NCBI GenBank assembly: GCA_014529385.2
Contig: CM043943.1
Location: 151,971,592 to 152,035,591 of the forward strand
Direction: 5' to 3'
Length of the DNA stretch: 64,000 nucleotides
Source of the DNA: Adiantum capillus-veneris
Lineage: Eukaryota; Streptophyta; Polypodiopsida; Polypodiales; Pteridaceae
The translations under genes were made by a program, and so were the position numbers. Under the pieces are notes generated by a model that ran no database searches, was not told the DNA's origin, and was given only the letters and a program-made list of their open reading frames with translations. Positions 38,075 through 48,504 of this stretch are shown here, in pieces (within the stretch, counting starts at the first letter, position 1; every line of letters begins with the position of its first letter).

Positions 38075-38160
38075 CCACGCCTCCACCCCACTCGCTGAGC
38101 ACACAATCCATCCGCGCGCGCGAACGGATTGCGTGCTCAGCGAGTGGGGTGGAGGCGTGG
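38075..38160. repeat. 35-bp-arm hairpin
   Basis: Arms 38075-38109 and 38126-38160 pair with one mismatch around a 16-nt GC-alternating loop (ATCCGCGCGCGCGAAC). The loop-side sequence recurs in altered form at 38526-38562. Confidence 0.95.
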
Positions 38161-38231
38161 ACACAAGAAGATTTAGAAATTTTCTCATGTAGGAAAATGG
38201 AATCTTTCTCAATGTTTTTCATACAATGTAT

Positions 38232-38311
38232 AACATCATGAGCTTCTGCTCGAGAGGCACCGCATACCTAGCTAGGTAAGCGGCACCTCCCTCACAGAAG
38301 CTCATGATGTT
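38232..38311. repeat. 80-nt imperfect hairpin
   Basis: Outer arms AACATCATGAGCTTCTG (38232-38248) and its exact complement (38295-38311). The inner part also pairs with mismatches and ends in the palindrome TACCTAGCTAGGTA. Size and mismatch pattern are like a small-RNA precursor, but the arms do not resemble a plant miRNA I know. Confidence 0.9.
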
Positions 38312-38559
38312 GAGGTAAGTCACAATGTGGGAAATATTGTGAGAATTTGTCCAAAACTTCTTGTGGGAGGAAGAGATGGAGAAGGAGAGGAATGCGTGTT
38401 TTTTTTGTTTTTCTTAATCGATTGCTACAATTTGCGCACTGTCCGCACTCTCTCCGAGTACAAGCAGAAGCTCTGCACGCTGTTCAAGTACAAGCAGGAG
38501 GTCGAGGGTTGTCTGAGTACAAGCACTATGTCCGTCTGCGCGGGCGCGGACGGATAGCG

Positions 38560-38750
38560 TGCTCGTTTTTTGGGTTTGCTGTAGCGCATGCTGAATGTGC
38601 TCACCAAATGCTCACTTAGATTTGCTCACTTAGCATGCTCGTTTTCTGGCTTTGCTGCAGTGCATGGGTTTGTGCTCACCAAATACTCAAATGCTGAATG
38701 TGCTCATTCAGATTTTCTACAGTGCATGCTGAATGTGCTCACCAAATGAT
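38560..38750 (+). repeat. degenerate tandem repeats in MULE spacer
   Basis: Recurring blocks GCATGCTGAATGTGCTCACC (about 38585 and 38725) and GCTCGTTTT(T/C)TGG-TTTGCTG (about 38561 and 38637) in about four partial units. Confidence 0.6.
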
Positions 38751-38754
38751 GCTG

Positions 38755-39365
38755 GAGGAGGATGCCTTCTTGGGCGCCATCATCTGCATGCGTGCCTACC
38801 CAAGTGTGAAGGATTGGCTTCTTGCTTAGAGCCGCAGGGACAAGCAGTTATTGCATGGTCTCTATAGTTGTTGGTGGTAATATGGGAATGGAATCAATTC
38901 GTTATTCCTCAGGAGTTGGTGAGTTGTGCAGGGCAAGGAGGGACGGGGCCTAGGTGTACGCGGCTACTGTTGGCAATGGCAACCGACATAGAGAGAAGAA
39001 TGTGCGGTTTATCAAAGCCAAAAAGGAGAGCCAGAGATTAGAAAGGGATTTGAGTGTGACATGCTTCTTAGGCACCTATTTTCTGAACCCATTTGATGTA
39101 GATGGTGCCTCCTGTTCCCGAGAGGATGGGGTTAGAACATGTTGACAGGCTGTTTGTATGCAGAATTTATGGTTCTCCCGAGTGATGTTTGACTTCTGAT
39201 ATAATTATTTTTTAGTGCATGGAGTTTTGATTCTTGGCAGGTGGTTATATTGAAGGGGATACATGGTGGAAACGAGTGTATAGAAAGGCCAAAGTATGCA
39301 AAGCGACTTGTTGAGCTCAAATCAGACCTAGTCATATTTTTCAAGTATAGATTTATCTAGAGTGC
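38755..39365 (+). pseudogene. possible captured gene fragment, unknown
   Basis: GC content rises. The frame MLEEDAFLGAIICMRAYPSV is open to a TAG near 38828; another (38954-39145) reads ATVGNGNRHREKNVRF and ends near an AG/GT-like boundary at 39240 (TTGGCAG followed by GTGGTTATATTGAAGG). It may be an acquired exon-like piece, as in Pack-MULEs. I recognise no domain. Confidence 0.25.
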
Positions 39366-39621
39366 ATATCATGCTCGTATAGCCTTTGCATATAGTCCTG
39401 ATTCATGAGCCCCTAGTGGCTAGAGCTCCATTCTCGCTCCATCCATCACAATCACCATTCATTGAGCACCCCAGATTGAGTACTAGCATCAGCTTATTAG
39501 ATAGCTTTAGCTATAGTCTTTAAAATCACTTCAGCTTTTCCTTTTGATGGAGGAGATATCACATATGTACACTAATTTGTCTCATAGGCCATGCTTAGCC
39601 AATTGAACATGTTCATAAAAT

Positions 39622-39664
<43 letters not shown>

Positions 39665-39793
39665 TAGCATTTATACATTATAACTATTATGTCTTTTTTG
39701 CACTTATACTATTTTATGAAAGATTTGATAGTTCTAGACAGAGTTTTCATTATGCTATTGATTTTTTTTTAATAGAGGTTTAAGATTTTTCTC
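39366..39793. other. noncoding, upstream of cargo gene
   Basis: Contains a (TC)17 microsatellite at 39625-39658 and poly-T near 39762. It would hold the cargo promoter if 39794 is the start. Confidence 0.5.
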
Positions 39794-42691
39794 ATGGCTC
39801 CCAAACGCTCCATGAAAACACGAGAAGCAAATTGTTCAGGTGGGATGACTCTACGGTCTGGTAGTTATACTTGGATAGGTCTATAGATGGGGCTTCTAAT
39901 AGCAATGCTATCACTCCAAATACTATTGGTCCATCTTTTGCTTCCACCCCACAAAATACCCACACAAACACCAATAACCAAGACAAAGAAGACAACTTTT
40001 CAAAGCATAACAGGGTTTTTGGGGAGAATGTGTCTCTTGGGTTGATGAATGAAGCCATAAGTCAATTTCATATCAAAAGAAAGTCAGAGCCCCCTTTTGT
40101 TCCCTTATGTAGATTAATAGCTACAGATGCTGTTCGATGTGCAATTTCGAATGCACCTTGGTTGACATCCACGTTTGATAGGGTTGGCTATGTCTCTTCA
40201 ATGGGTTCTTTTCTTGTTTCACTTGAAAGGACGACATGGAGAAATAAAACATCTGACAGAAGATACGATTGAGAAGTGGGATCCAATATGGCAGACTTAA
40301 TGCAGAATTTGACAAGAATCTTGTGGGTGATTGGGTAGATCTTCGAGGCAAACTTTTTTTTGTTTGGGATGGTAACCACAGGTTGAAACCTTGGATGTGA
40401 CGAATTGAAGAAGGCAAGTGCTTCTTTTCTTATTGTGTTTGAGTTTAGATATACATTACTACAATTGAAAATTCAATTTGGATGATGTTTCTTTTGTAGA
40501 GCACTCCGAGGATGAAAAATATCATGTGCAAGTTTGTTGTGAATTTATTGAGATAGATAAAAAGAAGGAAGCAAAGTTGATTTTGAGTCTTGATACAACA
40601 AACGAGTAAGAATTAGTTGGTTAATTATTGCTCAATTCTCTGGTTGTAATATGTTTTTTCATTTGCTTACCCGTCAACATTTTCTTCTAGAATCTCGCGG
40701 GCTACAGCTCCACCCAACTTCGCACATGAAGTATTTATGTTTCAGAAGTTTGGTATTGCTAGCAAATTGAGCATAATGGAATATCTAGCTCCTCAGGAGA
40801 AATCTTAGATAGAGGTTGAGCTTAAATTGAAGGCTAGACGTAACCAAGGGATTGTGCCATGGTACTCAACGCCGTGCATTTTGATTGCTCAACTTGTTTG
40901 GAAGGTATTTCATGCTCAATTTGTTTGGGATAACAAATATAACAATTACGTTAAAAAAAATAAATTGTAGCTACTTTGAGAATGAGTATGTCTTCAACTA
41001 TCTTGAGGGAGCCTTAGTTGAAGGTTACAAGATACACATGAGTCCATGAGTACAAGATACACATGAGTCCATGTTTTCAAATATGCCTTCAATTTTTATG
41101 TGGGAATTCTATTCAAAGTTGTCAAGTAATGGATTGGGTAACGGTTTGTATAATGCCCTAAATTCCCACGTGGGAAGCCTTGTAGAGGTGGCAAGTTATG
41201 GATGGACTTTTCGTTCCCGTGTGGGAAGCCTATGTAGTCATGGATTTGTTTGCGTTGTGTTACTAATGGCTCATAGAAACATTGTCAAATAATTGTGTTG
41301 CTTTGAAGGGGAGATGGGAATCCTTTTTGGCTGATGAGAAGAGAAGGCTTAGAACTTTAGGTCTTCTTGGGGAGGATTACAAAAAGAAGATGAATGAAGC
41401 TTTAAAGAAGGAAGACGAAAAAATGAGAGGTAGTGGATATAAGTACCTTTCTATTGCAAATCCTGCACATGGTGAAGAGTTTTTCACTATGCTATTTGAC
41501 AAGGATTGGCATGACAAAACAATGGTAGGAATCACTCGGGATAAACTATACAGCTTGTGCACCGCAAAGATCACAATAGAGAGGTTTGTTTCACTTCATC
41601 TTAAACTTTGATTTGTCATTTTAATGTGCATTGTAATCAGTACATTAACTTTTGGATTGACGATTATAAATTTGTTCAATAGATGCAAAGAACTTCTTCA
41701 TATGATGATTTTGACCAAAGTTAAGGACTCTAAGGGAGGTCATTTTGCAGACTATAAGAAACTTAGAGCCTACATGAGGCAAGAGACCTATTGGCAAGGA
41801 ATGTTTGGTGAAGCAGCAATTATTATTCCTAAGTTTGAGGTGGAGGGGCCTTTGTTGCCAAAAACATTTGAGGTCGTTTTTAAGGCATCTAGGAAGACAC
41901 ATGTTTCATTGGATTATACTCATGTTCTGGCGATGTCATGGAAATTTCCGATGTTCACTTGGCAGACGAGGGTTTCTTGGTGACTTTGTCTCTTACGCAA
42001 CATTTGGGGGATCTTGCCATGCAAGCTAATAGAGCTAGTTTGCACCTCCATCGCTCGTGGACTTTGATGTGTGATGGGGGATACTTGCATCCAGAGACTG
42101 GTGAGCAGGTGAGGTTTCCTTCTCTATGTGAAGCTTGCGCATGAAATTAGAGTTCTTCTCTTTAAGTGATTTATTCTCTCCTTACATAGGTGATGGATCT
42201 CACTCTTGGCTTGTTTTATCGTAAGAATGCTCAAAGCATTACACCTCATTATGATAGAAAGGCTAGGGAGGATGTTTCTCTTGAGTGCTTTTCGGCCTCA
42301 AGAAGCTACCTCACAGAGTCTCCACCTCGTTCATCTAAAAATTATACAAGGAGAGCTGGAGATTTGATCTGAGGGGGAGCAGAGCGTACTGAGACTTTTT
42401 TACAGGTAACTTTCTAGCCATGAACCTTTGTGAATCAGTACACTCATCTTGATAGTTAGATGCAAGCTCTTGACGTTAAATTTTGATTATTATGTTTGAT
42501 GCAGTTGGTTGCTAGAAACATTCACATATGAGGACGACCATGTTATGGACATTTTTGCTGGGTGTGGTGGCTTGGGGCTAGCTTGCACAAAGGAGATCTA
42601 TCACTGTCTAATGCTAGAGGGTGATTTCTTTGTCTTCTTTGAGTGTTTAGAGAAGAAAGTTTGTGGTCCTCCTCCTGAGGAGAAAAACTAG
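39794..42691 (+). pseudogene. MULE cargo: ParB-like plus DNA methyltransferase-like gene
   Basis: Probable start ATG 39794 (MAPKRSMKTREANCSGGMTL). After a frameshift comes an Asn/Thr-rich linker and DAVRCAISNAPWLTSTFDRV. Then GRLNAEFDKNLVGDWVDLRG and KLFFVWDGNHRLKPW (DGNHR at 40368-40382), the box seen in ParB/sulfiredoxin-fold proteins. Introns with GT-AG ends are visible at 40606-40690, 41584-41682 (joins AG and A in phase), 42109-42189 (in phase) and 42406-42504. The last exon encodes WLLETFTYEDDHVMDIFAGC, then GGLGLACTKEIYHCLMLEGD and stop at 42691: AdoMet motif I of N4/N6-type DNA methyltransferases (FAGxG) in its usual C-terminal place. SLDYTHVLAMSW (about 41911) may be a degenerate catalytic motif IV. 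Several frameshifts and stops make this copy dead. Identification is from motifs only. Confidence 0.55.
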
Positions 42692-42792
42692 TAGATAAGT
42701 TACTTCCGTAGGTGGACAATTATTTTTGTGACTTGACTCTATGTATTGTTTGAGATAGTACTTTTTCAATGCAACAATAAGCAACATATGGA

Positions 42793-42841
42793 GATTGTGG
42801 GTTTTTCCCTTGTCCCCACAAGGGTTTTTTCACCCACAATC
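42793..42841. repeat. hairpin just after the cargo gene
   Basis: Outer arms GATTGTGGGT and ACCCACAATC, inner arms CCCTTGT and ACAAGGG, loop CCCC. It lies 100 bp downstream of the cargo stop codon; it could act in 3' end formation, but that is a guess. Confidence 0.85.
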
Positions 42842-43064
42842 ATGATACATTGATTTGGGATGATGTTTCATATCTCAAATCGAGGATCAATCTATCTGTT
42901 GTTCAATTATGGGGAAAATGATGTGTTTGTCATGTCATTATCTTGTTATTGTTGTTGTTATTGGGATTTAGGGTAATGCAAGCAAATGCCTACTCAATAA
43001 TCATCATGTATGTGTGTGTGTGTGTGTCTCTATGTATATGGGGTGGGATCTCTTAATGCTCTAG

Positions 43065-43071
<7 letters not shown>

Positions 43072-43119
<48 letters not shown>

Positions 43120-43194
43120 TCTCACTAATTGCTTATAGAATGAAAAAGGTAAATACTCGTTACTAGACACACCAAAAATTCAAATATTGTAATT

Positions 43195-43275
<81 letters not shown>

Positions 43276-43370
43276 TCTCTCTAATTGCTTGTAGAGCAAA
43301 CAAGATAAAGAATTTTTGCCAAGGTGGACTTCAACTTATCCCATACAAAAAATCCAAATATCTCACTTTG

Positions 43371-43436
<66 letters not shown>

Positions 43437-43533
43437 ATATCTAATTGGCTTATAATGTGAACAAGATAAAGACTCGTTGCTAGAGTAGACTTCAACTTAC
43501 CTCATACCAAAAATTCAAAATATTTACTTGTAC
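43072..43533 (+). repeat. three tandem units, each starting with a (CT)n tract
   Basis: Units 43072-43198, 43199-43372 and 43373-43533. Each has (CT)20-30, then ATTCTC(T/A)CTAATTGCTTATAG-like sequence, (A)ACAAGATAAAGACTCGTTGC-like and CCAAAAATTCAAATAT-like blocks. Unit 1 lacks about 25 bp in the middle; unit 2 has a (CA)n run (43239-43272) after the CT. A GT run precedes at 43010-43027. Confidence 0.85.
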
Positions 43534-43802
43534 TAATATTCTTGCAGGATTGTAAACAGAGACTTTGTGATGATCTTTCTTATAAATACTATATATATGA
43601 CATTGCAGTATCAATATGTTGATATTGATATGGTTAGTTTTTTTATCAAATCCATGTTGTGTTACTATGGCCCTTAATTGTGTTACAAATATGTAGAGCA
43701 CAATTTTTTTACTATGTACTTTATCCTAGTTCAAAAGCTATATACCTTAGTATGCGCAAAAGGTTTCATCTACTTTTGCTACCCACAAAAAGCTCTAACT
43801 CT

Positions 43803-43846
43803 GTAAAGAAAGCTCTAAATGAAAAGCTCCTATATTTAATATCCTC
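43803..43846 (-). repeat. MULE right terminal inverted repeat
   Basis: Complement of the left end: core at 43807-43828, terminal GAG read inward. Confidence 0.85.
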
Positions 43847-43855
43847 AAGATGGAG
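43847..43855. other. right TSD of MULE (AAGATGGAG)
   Basis: Second copy of the 9-bp duplication; element A resumes directly (CAGTCTACACC, as in C at 16198). Confidence 0.93.
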
Positions 43856-45690
43856 CAGTCTACACCTTAATACTTAATGTTCTGAAAGAAGATGCCGACA
43901 ACTTGGCAAGCACAGAAACAGAAGCTTCTCAGTAAGAGCTTCACATGACAGAACCAAATGAAATACCAACAGTCATGGCGTATTGCTCAGATTGTGGACA
44001 AAAAGGTGGACATTTTTTTGAAGATTTTCCAAGAAATTCAGACAACAAGGACACATCAACTGCCAAGCAAGGCACATAGCTCTCGATGTAAGTGCATCTA
44101 GCTCGTCACTTTCAATGTAATCAAATGATTCTGCATTACTATTAGAAGCACCAGTAAAAGCATTGCAAGTTCAAAATTTGCATAGGGATGCACAAGCACC
44201 TGAAAAGCTTAAAATTGATTCTTTGAACAACAAATTCCTACATGAATTTGGTCAAGGTGTCCAGATATCACCGAATGTTGAAAAGACTGTTAGTTTTGCA
44301 AATGATTCTACGTCCACCACTGCCACAAGTTTGCAATCATTCACGAGTCTAAGGGACACATCAAATAGAATGCTATTAGCATTGTATGGTACACATAATC
44401 CATATGCACACTATGTAGACCAAAAAGGGCAAATGTACAAAAAATAGCAACTAGTGTTTGAACGACCCTCATACCAGCTCATAGAAGTGCGTCCAATGAT
44501 AGATCAAACAGGATGGTTCATTTCAGAGGATAAAAACTTCTGTAGTCCATCCTCTCTACAACTGAAGGATATTACCCGAATGAATCCAAAAATCTATTCT
44601 GAGCCAAACTCTCCTCCATCAGAAATCAAGCTTCGACATTGCGACCAAACAAGCATATACTTTGACCAAAAAAGTCGTAGATATAGACGAGAGTCTAAGA
44701 TCTATGATGCCTTGGAACCTGAAACCACAGGAGCTCATCATACGAGTCCCATGGGATAGACAATACCAGCTAGATCAAGATGAGACCATGGCAAAAGCAC
44801 AACAGAGATCTTCAATAGATCCAACAATGAGAATAGCTATAGTCCTCAATAATACAATTGGAGCGAGTGTCAGATGCAATGCTCTACTGGATAAAGAAGC
44901 AAAGTGCAATATGGTTGCAAACAACATTCAGAGCATTCTAGAGATTACTCTAGGCAAGCCAAATAATAGATAAATCATGAGTAAGGCTACAAGTCAAGAA
45001 GAATTGGTTGCTACCCTTAGCATCCAAAAGCATGAAGAGCAGATAAAGTTTCAGGTGAAGCCTTCAAAAGACATGCATGCAGATGTTATCCTTGGACATC
45101 AGTGGTTAGACAACCACAAGGTCTACAAAGAAGATACAATATTAATACTCTCTTTTCCAAGAGGTAGCCAACAACATTTACAGATACCATTGATGGTAGA
45201 TTTAGATTTGCAAAAGTCAGAAGAATCAAAGATAAATCTTGCAGACAAAGGTAAAGCTATAGTGGAACTTCCACCGACTAGCAAAAAAGGTGTGATAGCA
45301 TATGCCTCTATATCAAAGAACCCTCATGGATCAGCTTCTTCAAGCAAGTCAGGCTTTCAAAACTTCAAGTCAATTGCTGACCCAACTGAAACCTCTAAGG
45401 AGACACCCAACAAATCAAAGGTATATTAGTCAAAGTACTCAAGAAATCAAAGGAAAGTCAAGCAAGTGTTTGTTCCAGGAAGTTTAGTCAAAGTGAATGA
45501 TACGGTTTGGATTATAGTCAATGATCCGGTTTGTGATGAAGCTTGGATTGTAAATAAAAGAATCGAGAGACTTCTCTACCAAAGTGGATGCTTGCTCAAG
45601 AATGCTGAAAAGAGCATAAATAGGTGGAATCCTTCCATGATTTGGCTCTTTTGTTTATTTCTCCATTTTCTATGCTTGAATTAAGTGAAA
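43856..45690 (+). pseudogene. element A gag part 2 and protease-like region
   Basis: Continues the gag split at 33126. CSDCGQKGGHFFEDF (43982-44026) is a zinc knuckle whose final Cys is Phe. 44163-44450 matches C (VSFANDS, SLQSFTSLRDTS, MLLALYGTHNPYAH). 44454-44759 reads FERPSYQLIEV, GWFISED and QKSRRYRRESKIYDAL. From 44766 the protease-like part reads GASVRCNALLDKEAKCNMVA and DMHADVILGHQWLDNH; the catalytic motif is DKEA instead of D-S/T-G-A. A 1.6-kb stretch found in C is absent near 44762. The tail ends at a TAA at 45682 with no RT. Confidence 0.55.
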
Positions 45691-46733
45691 CTGCTTCTAA
45701 GCTATGGTTCTTTCATTTTAAAGAACTAAGCATACTAAAGTTTCAACACTTTGCTTTGTGAATATTAAACGCATTAGAAATTTGGTTTTATGTGTGCTAA
45801 TCATAGGTAATTGGCCTTGACCTTAGGTTAATGTAGGATCATTTCTCATTAGTCCTAAACTCTTAGTGATAGTCTTAATACTCCATTCATTTTTATCATG
45901 ACCTAGGGCTATGATTAGTCCTAGGTCATAAATACTCTCATAATGGAAGAAATAAAAAAGTGCTAAAAAAATGAAACAATGAAGCAAAAAAAGTAGCACA
46001 AATGCTACTTGACACATGAATTGAAATTTCAATGTTATGTTTGTGTCCATGTGAGGCCTAGCACCTTATTGGCACTTGGCAGGCCAGGGGAATCACCTTG
46101 GCTCGCTTGATCATGGCCCTAAAGTGATGCCTTGGGCTCATAGGGGTTAGTCGTCACCTTGGTAGACTAGTAGATTCTTGGAATACCTTCTTGAGGGTTC
46201 AAGGAGCCAAGAGTCATAGCTAGATTTGGGGTGGTAGCCTTGTATTGTGCTTTACTTTTTTCTATGAATGACAAAAACAAAACTTCCATGAGCTTCAAAA
46301 AGTTGTGACAATGTACTAATAGATTAGGAGCTTTTTTATAGCCTGTAGACATGATAGACTTGGATGCTTTATTAAGGATTTATCATATAGTTTTTAGGCT
46401 AGTAGGTTTATGAACTTGCATTAGCCTAGGGTCAAAATTGATTACTCGTGTTTCATGCATAGACGTAAAATTTCAAGTGGTTTAATCTTCATGATAGTTT
46501 TGGTGTTTTTTTACTTATGTTGATTAGTTTTTTACTATGATTGATCCATCTTTTAGAAGCAAAAAATCACTTTGCATGATTGTTCATTGTACTTCATGTT
46601 TGATATATCATTGTTGGCCTTTGATACTCATTACTTGTTTTATGTTTTGTAGCTCAACATTTCTTCCATGGACTTGCTTTCTACCATGTCACCGTGTTTT
46701 GCTTCACTGACACACGAGGATGTGCACCAAATT
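45691..46733. other. 3' noncoding region of element A
   Basis: About 1 kb without coding motifs between the last A frame and the PPT. Internal similarity is slight (CTAGGTCATAA and GACCTAGGGC motifs near 45900). Confidence 0.6.
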
Positions 46734-46746
46734 AGGAAGGGGGGAA
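46734..46746 (+). other. polypurine tract of element A
   Basis: AGGAAGGGGGGAA directly precedes the TGTT start of the 3' LTR. Confidence 0.87.
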
Positions 46747-47676
46747 TGTTAGCAGCGGCTAACACATACGACATCGATTTCTGCACCAAGCGGGAGATTT
46801 GCTATGGATGTGCACAATATTTCCTATCCACATTGTATAAGGTATTGGGCTCATTGGGAGTTCCAAATTGTATATGCTAGCTAAAGGCCTCAACTTAAAC
46901 CCATAGTAGAAAGGATTGTAGTGCAAGCCTTTATAAGAAAGCCTTTATGCATAGAGGGTTCATTCTTGAGTAGTCATTCTTGAGGATCCATTCTTGAGAG
47001 CTCTCTCTCTCTTGAGTGTCCACTCTATGGATGGCCTAGCCTTAAGCTTAATACCTATGCTTAAGAGGCTAGTGCTAATCCATTGTAATTAGAGAAGCAT
47101 TTTCTAATCTAATCTCTACTTTCTTCATTAGTATTAGTTCTTCTATATTCCATTATGTCATGAAGTAGTTTCACCTTCTCATTATTCTAGATTTGAGTGT
47201 GTGTGGTGACTTCTTGCTTATTGATCACTCCTATCTTTCTATGAGCACTCGATTTGCGATATTTAATATCTCTAATTAGGTTGATTAAGTGTGGATGGGT
47301 TTTATGAAACATGAGCACCATTTACCTTGTGTGTGTAGCTTTTGATGGAGGACCTTGACAGGCATGTGGTGATTAGAGAGGTCAACACCAATGCAATTAT
47401 TGTGTGCTTGTCATAATTGTGCTTTGAGATTCTAGTATATGGTAAGTTGGACTTTGGTGGGCTTAATGCGTGTAGGTGATGCTTGATTGCTGATGTGATT
47501 AGAGTTAGTGATTTATGGCTAATCTCTATTGCATTGGAAGAGCATTCTCTTGAATCCTCTCATTTGATACATCCGATGATGCTCGTGCTTCCATGCCCTA
47601 GTCGGGTTGCGGATCCTAGGATTGATAATTTTGTTGGTCTTGGGTTGATTTGGTTATGCTACGATTGCCCCCAACA
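46747..47676 (+). repeat. 3' LTR of element A
   Basis: TGTTAGCAGCGGCTAACACA to GCCCCCAACA, 930 bp. TATA-like TTTATAAG at 46930-46937 corresponds to 22648. It lacks the roughly 50 bp present near 22995-23045 of the left LTR. Confidence 0.92.
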
Positions 47677-47681
47677 AGAAG
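47677..47681. other. right TSD of element A (AGAAG)
   Basis: Matches 22461-22465. Confidence 0.85.
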
Positions 47682-48427
47682 AGAAAAAAAAATCCTTCTC
47701 TAAGGGTGTGTTTTTGCACACATGCTAGCTATAGAGAGATATTGTGAAGAGTTGGCATCTGAAAGCGAAGGAGGAAGCCACAGAGAAGCGAGAAATAGAG
47801 AATTGGCTTTTTTGTCTTGGTGGGATAGCGAGAACAAGTGACAGCTTAGGAGCTCTCTTGGTTGCAGAGAAAAAGAGGAGGAGGGTGCATGCGATCTTGG
47901 TGCCCGCACACACACAGTCATACAGACATCATCGAGTAAGCTCAAGCACCTCTTGGCATCAATTAACATCCCGAGAGCATTTTTGGCTCTCTTGTAGTGT
48001 AGCGTCGACATGGGCCACCCTCCTTTGGCATAGCCCCATTCTGGAGTGGTTTTTCTTCAACAATTTCTCCCTTGGCATCCACTTGATTTTCTTGCTTTGA
48101 CAACACACATTGGATGCATAGTGGCTCCGATTAACCATTCCGGAGCGTATTTTCCATGAGTGAGTTTGGCTCTTGGATATTGTTTATGACCATACTTGTT
48201 TGGTTGTTCTATGTGTCTGTCTTTTGATTGACAAGTGTTTTCAATCGATGAGGTGGTGTGCCAGATATTCTAGGCTATTTTGCTCACAGGTTGCATCTTG
48301 TCTAGTGCAGATTATGCGAGTTGAGGTTTTTAAGGGAGCTTTTTCTAGATTTTTGATCAACTGAGCAATTCAATAAAAAAGCTCGCTTTGCTCCAAAATC
48401 AATTTTCGAAGCAAACTTTTCTTCTTA

Positions 48428-48504
<77 letters not shown>

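Larger units (their letters stand above)
33127..43846. mobile_element. Mutator-like element (MULE) with cargo gene
   Basis: 10.7 kb between 9-bp TSDs. Both ends begin GAG when read inward, and carry a 22-bp core (AGCTTTTCATTT..., one mismatch) at exactly 18 bp from each end. The minus strand encodes a SWIM-type transposase (33607-37190); the plus strand has a spliced cargo gene (39794-42691). Two strong hairpins lie between the divergent genes. The MULE sits inside the gag of element A and is itself decayed, so it entered A before the copia or independently of it. Confidence 0.9.
22466..47676 (+). mobile_element. element A: nested LTR element without pol
   Basis: Bounded by LTRs of 964 and 930 bp (both TGTT...AACA) and AGAAG duplications, with a tRNA-Asp PBS after the left LTR and a PPT before the right one. 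It spans 25.2 kb because a copia element (26840-32422) and a MULE (33127-43846) inserted later; without them it is about 8.9 kb. Coding content is a gag-like region, one zinc knuckle and a protease-like segment, then about 1 kb of noncoding sequence to the PPT. No RT, RNase H or integrase is present, so it fits the non-autonomous, gag-bearing class (TR-GAG-like). LTR differences, including indels of 20-50 bp, show it is old. Confidence 0.9.

Noticed and set aside
39794-42691. Bacterial or phage contamination as the source of the methylase-like gene
   Set aside because: It has in-phase GT-AG introns and lies between MULE ends within a plant retroelement.
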